A stretch of 32,604 bases of DNA from an uncultured Prevotellaceae bacterium (GTDB taxonomy: Bacteria; Bacteroidota; Bacteroidia; Bacteroidales; Bacteroidaceae), in the NCBI GenBank assembly GCA_947303855.1, contig CAMYZO010000034.1:1-32604 (forward strand), given 5' to 3'. The notes beneath the pieces were generated by a model, which saw only the letters and a list, made by a program, of their open reading frames with translations, was not told the DNA's origin and searched no databases. Position 1 is the first letter of the stretch. Every line of letters begins with the position of its first letter. Both the position numbers and the translations under genes were made by a program. Of the stretch, positions 30,793 to 32,604 are shown in pieces.

Positions 30793-32604
30793 AGCAAACC
30801 AACTACCACCTTTTCGACTTCATGGACTTTGACCCCTCGCTGCAGAAGGACGAAGTCCTATGGAAGGCATACGCTCCCACGGCCGTAGCAGAGTGCGACG
30901 GCGACATCATCGTCACCATTCCCTATCAGCAGCAGAAGCACCAGGAGGACATGGAGCCAGATACGGAGGTGCCGCAGCAGTCCTACGACCTCATCATCCG
31001 TGCCTATGAACCGAACATCGTACGGCTGTTTACGACGATGGAGTGCCCCCTCCCTACCTCCCCCGAAGGGGGAGGCTTACTGACCACCCCATCCCTCCAA
31101 ACCTCCCCCGAGAGGGGAGACTTACTGACTGACGAGGATGACATGCTGCAGATGGCACCAGAGGTGAAAAGGATTCCACTAACTTTATCCCGCAAAGGAG
31201 ACATCATTGAAATCCGCAAACAAAAAGCCTCCCCTCTCGGGGGAGGTTTGGAGGGGGCTGCTCTTGTGGGGGCTATCGACCTCTCCGCCCCTCGCCTCGA
31301 CCCCTGGAGCGACCTGCTGCCACCGCCGCAGCCTGCACCCTGCATCACCCTCTATCCTGACGGTGACCTGTCGAAGGGCATCACCCTCAGCGACGACCAT
31401 TTCTCACCCCCACGCTACGACGCCCTGCCATTAGGGTTTGTGAGCCCCTCCCCCAACCCCTCCCGCGCCACCATCTCCTTCCGCTGCGAGGCCGACGAGT
31501 GCTTTGTGGGCACCGGCGAGCGCTTCCGTAAGATGGACCTCAGCGGACAGACCTTCCAGCTGAAGAACCAGGACGGACAGGGCGTGAACAACCGCCGCTG
31601 CTACAAGAACATCCCCTTCTACCTGTCCAGTCGCATGTACGGCGCCTTCTTCCATACCTCCGACTACTGCAAGCTGTCGCTGGCCGACCACAGCACCCGT
31701 AGCGTACAGTTCCTCAACGACCGGGCCGTCCTCGACGTGTTCCTCATCGGCGGTCAGACGCCTGAGGAGATCCTGCGGGGCTACCGCATGCTCACGGGCT
31801 TCCCCGCCATGCCGCCCCTGTGGAGCTTTGGCATCTGGATGAGTCGCATGACCTACTTCTCTGCCGACGAGGTGGAGACCATCTGTCAGCGGCTGCGTGA
31901 GGAGCACTACCCCTGCGACGTCATCCATCTCGATACCGGCTGGTTCCGCACCGACTGGCTCTGCGAATGGAAGTTCAACCCCGAACGGTTCCCCGACCCC
32001 AAGGCTTTCATACAGCGCCTTGCCAGCCAGGGCTTCAAGGTCTCGCTCTGGCAGCTGCCGTACATAGCCCGGGGTGCCGAGCAGCTGCAAGAGGCCAAGG
32101 AGAATCATTATATTAGTAGCCCCCTCCAAACCTCCCCCTCTACAGGAGGGGGCCAGGGGGAGGCTTCCTCCTCCTCCAACTTCTCCGCCCTCGACTATGC
32201 CGGCACCATCGACTTCACCTACGACAAGGCTACCGAATGGTACAAGAACAAGTTGTTGAAACCGCTGTTGGAGATGGGTGTCAAGTGCATCAAGACTGAC
32301 TTCGGCGAGAATATCCACATGGACCATCAGTATCACGGCTCTACACCCGAACACCTGAACAATCTCTATGCCCTGCTATACCAGAAAGCGGCCTTTGAGG
32401 TGACGGGGGACAGGCTCATCTGGGCCCGCGCCGCCTGGGCGGGTTGTCAGCGCTATCCCGTGCATTGGGGCGGCGACAGCGAGAGCTCGTGGGCCGGCAT
32501 GGCCGGCTCGCTCAAGGGTGGCCTGCACCTGGGACTCTCGGGCTTCGCTTTCTGGAGCCATGATGTGCCGGGCTTCCACTCCACCCCCGACTTCATGAAC
32601 TCCC
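30789..32604 (+). CDS. GH31 glycoside hydrolase, 3' end outside window, with in-frame repeat insertions
   Basis: An open frame of 605 codons with no stop before the window ends, so the protein is partial. GH31 is clear: WSDLLPPP in the N-terminal beta-sandwich, FWGIW-like SFGIWMSRMTYFS at the barrel start, catalytic nucleophile Asp504 in KTDFGE, and a likely acid/base Asp563 in WGGDSESSW. The KTDFGE form is common in alpha-xylosidase-type GH31 enzymes, with alpha-glucosidase as the alternative. No signal peptide is seen at the N-terminus. The ATG overlaps the beta-helix gene stop. Three palindromic repeat sites plus a truncated copy lie inside the frame (31044-31130, 31226-31262, 31442-31467, 32118-32166), adding Pro/Ser/Gly-rich loops without breaking it. 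Confidence 0.87.
   Translation, partial: MKQTNYHLFDFMDFDPSLQKDEVLWKAYAPTAVAECDGDIIVTIPYQQQKHQEDMEPDTEVPQQSYDLIIRAYEPNIVRLFTTMECPLPTSPEGGGLLTTPSLQTSPERGDLLTDEDDMLQMAPEVKRIPLTLSRKGDIIEIRKQKASPLGGGLEGAALVGAIDLSAPRLDPWSDLLPPPQPAPCITLYPDGDLSKGITLSDDHFSPPRYDALPLGFVSPSPNPSRATISFRCEADECFVGTGERFRKMDLSGQTFQLKNQDGQGVNNRRCYKNIPFYLSSRMYGAFFHTSDYCKLSLADHSTRSVQFLNDRAVLDVFLIGGQTPEEILRGYRMLTGFPAMPPLWSFGIWMSRMTYFSADEVETICQRLREEHYPCDVIHLDTGWFRTDWLCEWKFNPERFPDPKAFIQRLASQGFKVSLWQLPYIARGAEQLQEAKENHYISSPLQTSPSTGGGQGEASSSSNFSALDYAGTIDFTYDKATEWYKNKLLKPLLEMGVKCIKTDFGENIHMDHQYHGSTPEHLNNLYALLYQKAAFEVTGDRLIWARAAWAGCQRYPVHWGGDSESSWAGMAGSLKGGLHLGLSGFAFWSHDVPGFHSTPDFMNS
31044..31130 (+). repeat. Palindromic element copy G, tandem pair inside GH31
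   Basis: Two units in direct order. The first (31044-31084) has stem CCTCCCCC (31057-31064), loop GAA and stem GGGGGAGG (31068-31075), then CTTACTGACC. The second (31085-31130) has arm CATCCCTCCAAA, stem CTCCCC / GGGGAG (31103-31108, 31114-31119), then CTTACTGACT. Together they encode about 29 residues in frame (residues about 86-114), with the repeated SPE...LLT pattern. Confidence 0.82.
31226..31262 (-). repeat. Palindromic element copy H (inverted), inside GH31
   Basis: On the minus strand it reads as AGCCCCCTCCAAA, then CCTCCCCC, GAG and AGGGGAGGCTT. This is the same sequence type as the second unit of copy G, in the opposite orientation. On the plus strand it is translated in frame as ASPLGGGLEGA. 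G and H again make an inverted pair around about 95 bases of what looks like native GH31 sequence. Confidence 0.82.
31442..31467 (+). repeat. Truncated element copy I, inside GH31
   Basis: GAGCCCCTCCCCCAACCCCT followed by CCCGCG: a left arm and half a stem without the G-rich partner. It encodes SPSPNPSR in frame. The sequence is intermediate between the arms seen near the efflux genes and those in copies G-J, which suggests one family. Confidence 0.5.
32118..32166 (+). repeat. Palindromic element copy J, inside the GH31 barrel
   Basis: Arm AGCCCCCTCCAAACC (32118-32132), inner stem CCCCCTC (32134-32140) and GAGGGGG (32146-32152) with loop TACAG, then CCAGGGGGAGGCTT (32153-32166). The last part pairs roughly with the left arm. 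It encodes SPLQTSPSTGGGQGEA in frame, between the RGAEQLQEAKENHY segment and DYAGTIDFT, where GH31 proteins usually have only a short loop. Confidence 0.85.

Noticed and set aside
31431..32354. 307-codon open frame on the minus strand
   Set aside because: Opposite the GH31 gene, whose catalytic motifs are intact in the plus frame.

Overview
The window reads as a moderately GC-rich Bacteroidales chromosome, most likely Prevotellaceae (Prevotella or a close relative). The evidence is the SusC/SusD outer-membrane systems, TAnnTTTG-type -7 promoter boxes, SPII lipoproteins, a BspA-like leucine-rich protein with a YDLNGR-type C-terminal tail, and several glycoside hydrolases. I see no tRNA, rRNA, CRISPR array or phage genes.

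Layout. (1) 1-2050: a short repeat-bearing non-coding edge, a YqiA-like esterase fused to a degenerate HAD-like domain (minus), and a GIN-domain lipoprotein. (2) 2100-4606: a probable small RNA with its own promoter and terminator, a secreted GH43 glycosidase and an AqpZ-type aquaporin. (3) 4640-9951: a four-part MacAB-TolC-like efflux operon (TolC, HlyD/MacA adaptor, ABC ATPase, MacB permease). Each of its three junctions carries an inverted pair of a C-rich asymmetric palindromic repeat, and the middle pair encloses a DUF559 nuclease gene. (4) 9942-10814: an unidentified 8-TM membrane protein (minus) with a dyad inside its promoter. (5) 10918-22085: an outer-membrane import locus made of a small SusC-like barrel, SusD, full SusC, a second SusD, a DUF4843 lipoprotein, a PKD-like lipoprotein and a BspA-like protein. 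It ends at a bidirectional terminator. (6) 22104-24521 (minus): a large zinc metalloprotease of the DUF5117/DUF4953 type, which points to peptide or protein as the substrate of locus 5. (7) 24637-29190: a corrinoid methyl-transfer cluster. A 961-residue fusion (URO-D-like methyltransferase, homocysteine methyltransferase, corrinoid domain) converges on a two-gene minus operon encoding an MtaA-like methyltransferase and a stand-alone methionine-synthase-type reactivation protein. (8) 29284-end: a secreted parallel beta-helix protein (possibly GH141) translationally coupled to a GH31 glycosidase that runs off the window.

Two things stand out as possibly undescribed. The first is the palindromic element family. 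It sits in pairs between the efflux genes, forms the TolC stop and the ATPase N-terminus, occurs several times in frame inside GH31 and probably once in the beta-helix gene, and flanks a DUF559 nuclease that may mobilise it. The second is the methyltransferase fusion, which has MetH-like acceptor and cobalamin domains but a URO-D-like domain in place of the methyltetrahydrofolate-binding domain. This suggests a route from a non-folate methyl donor to methionine.
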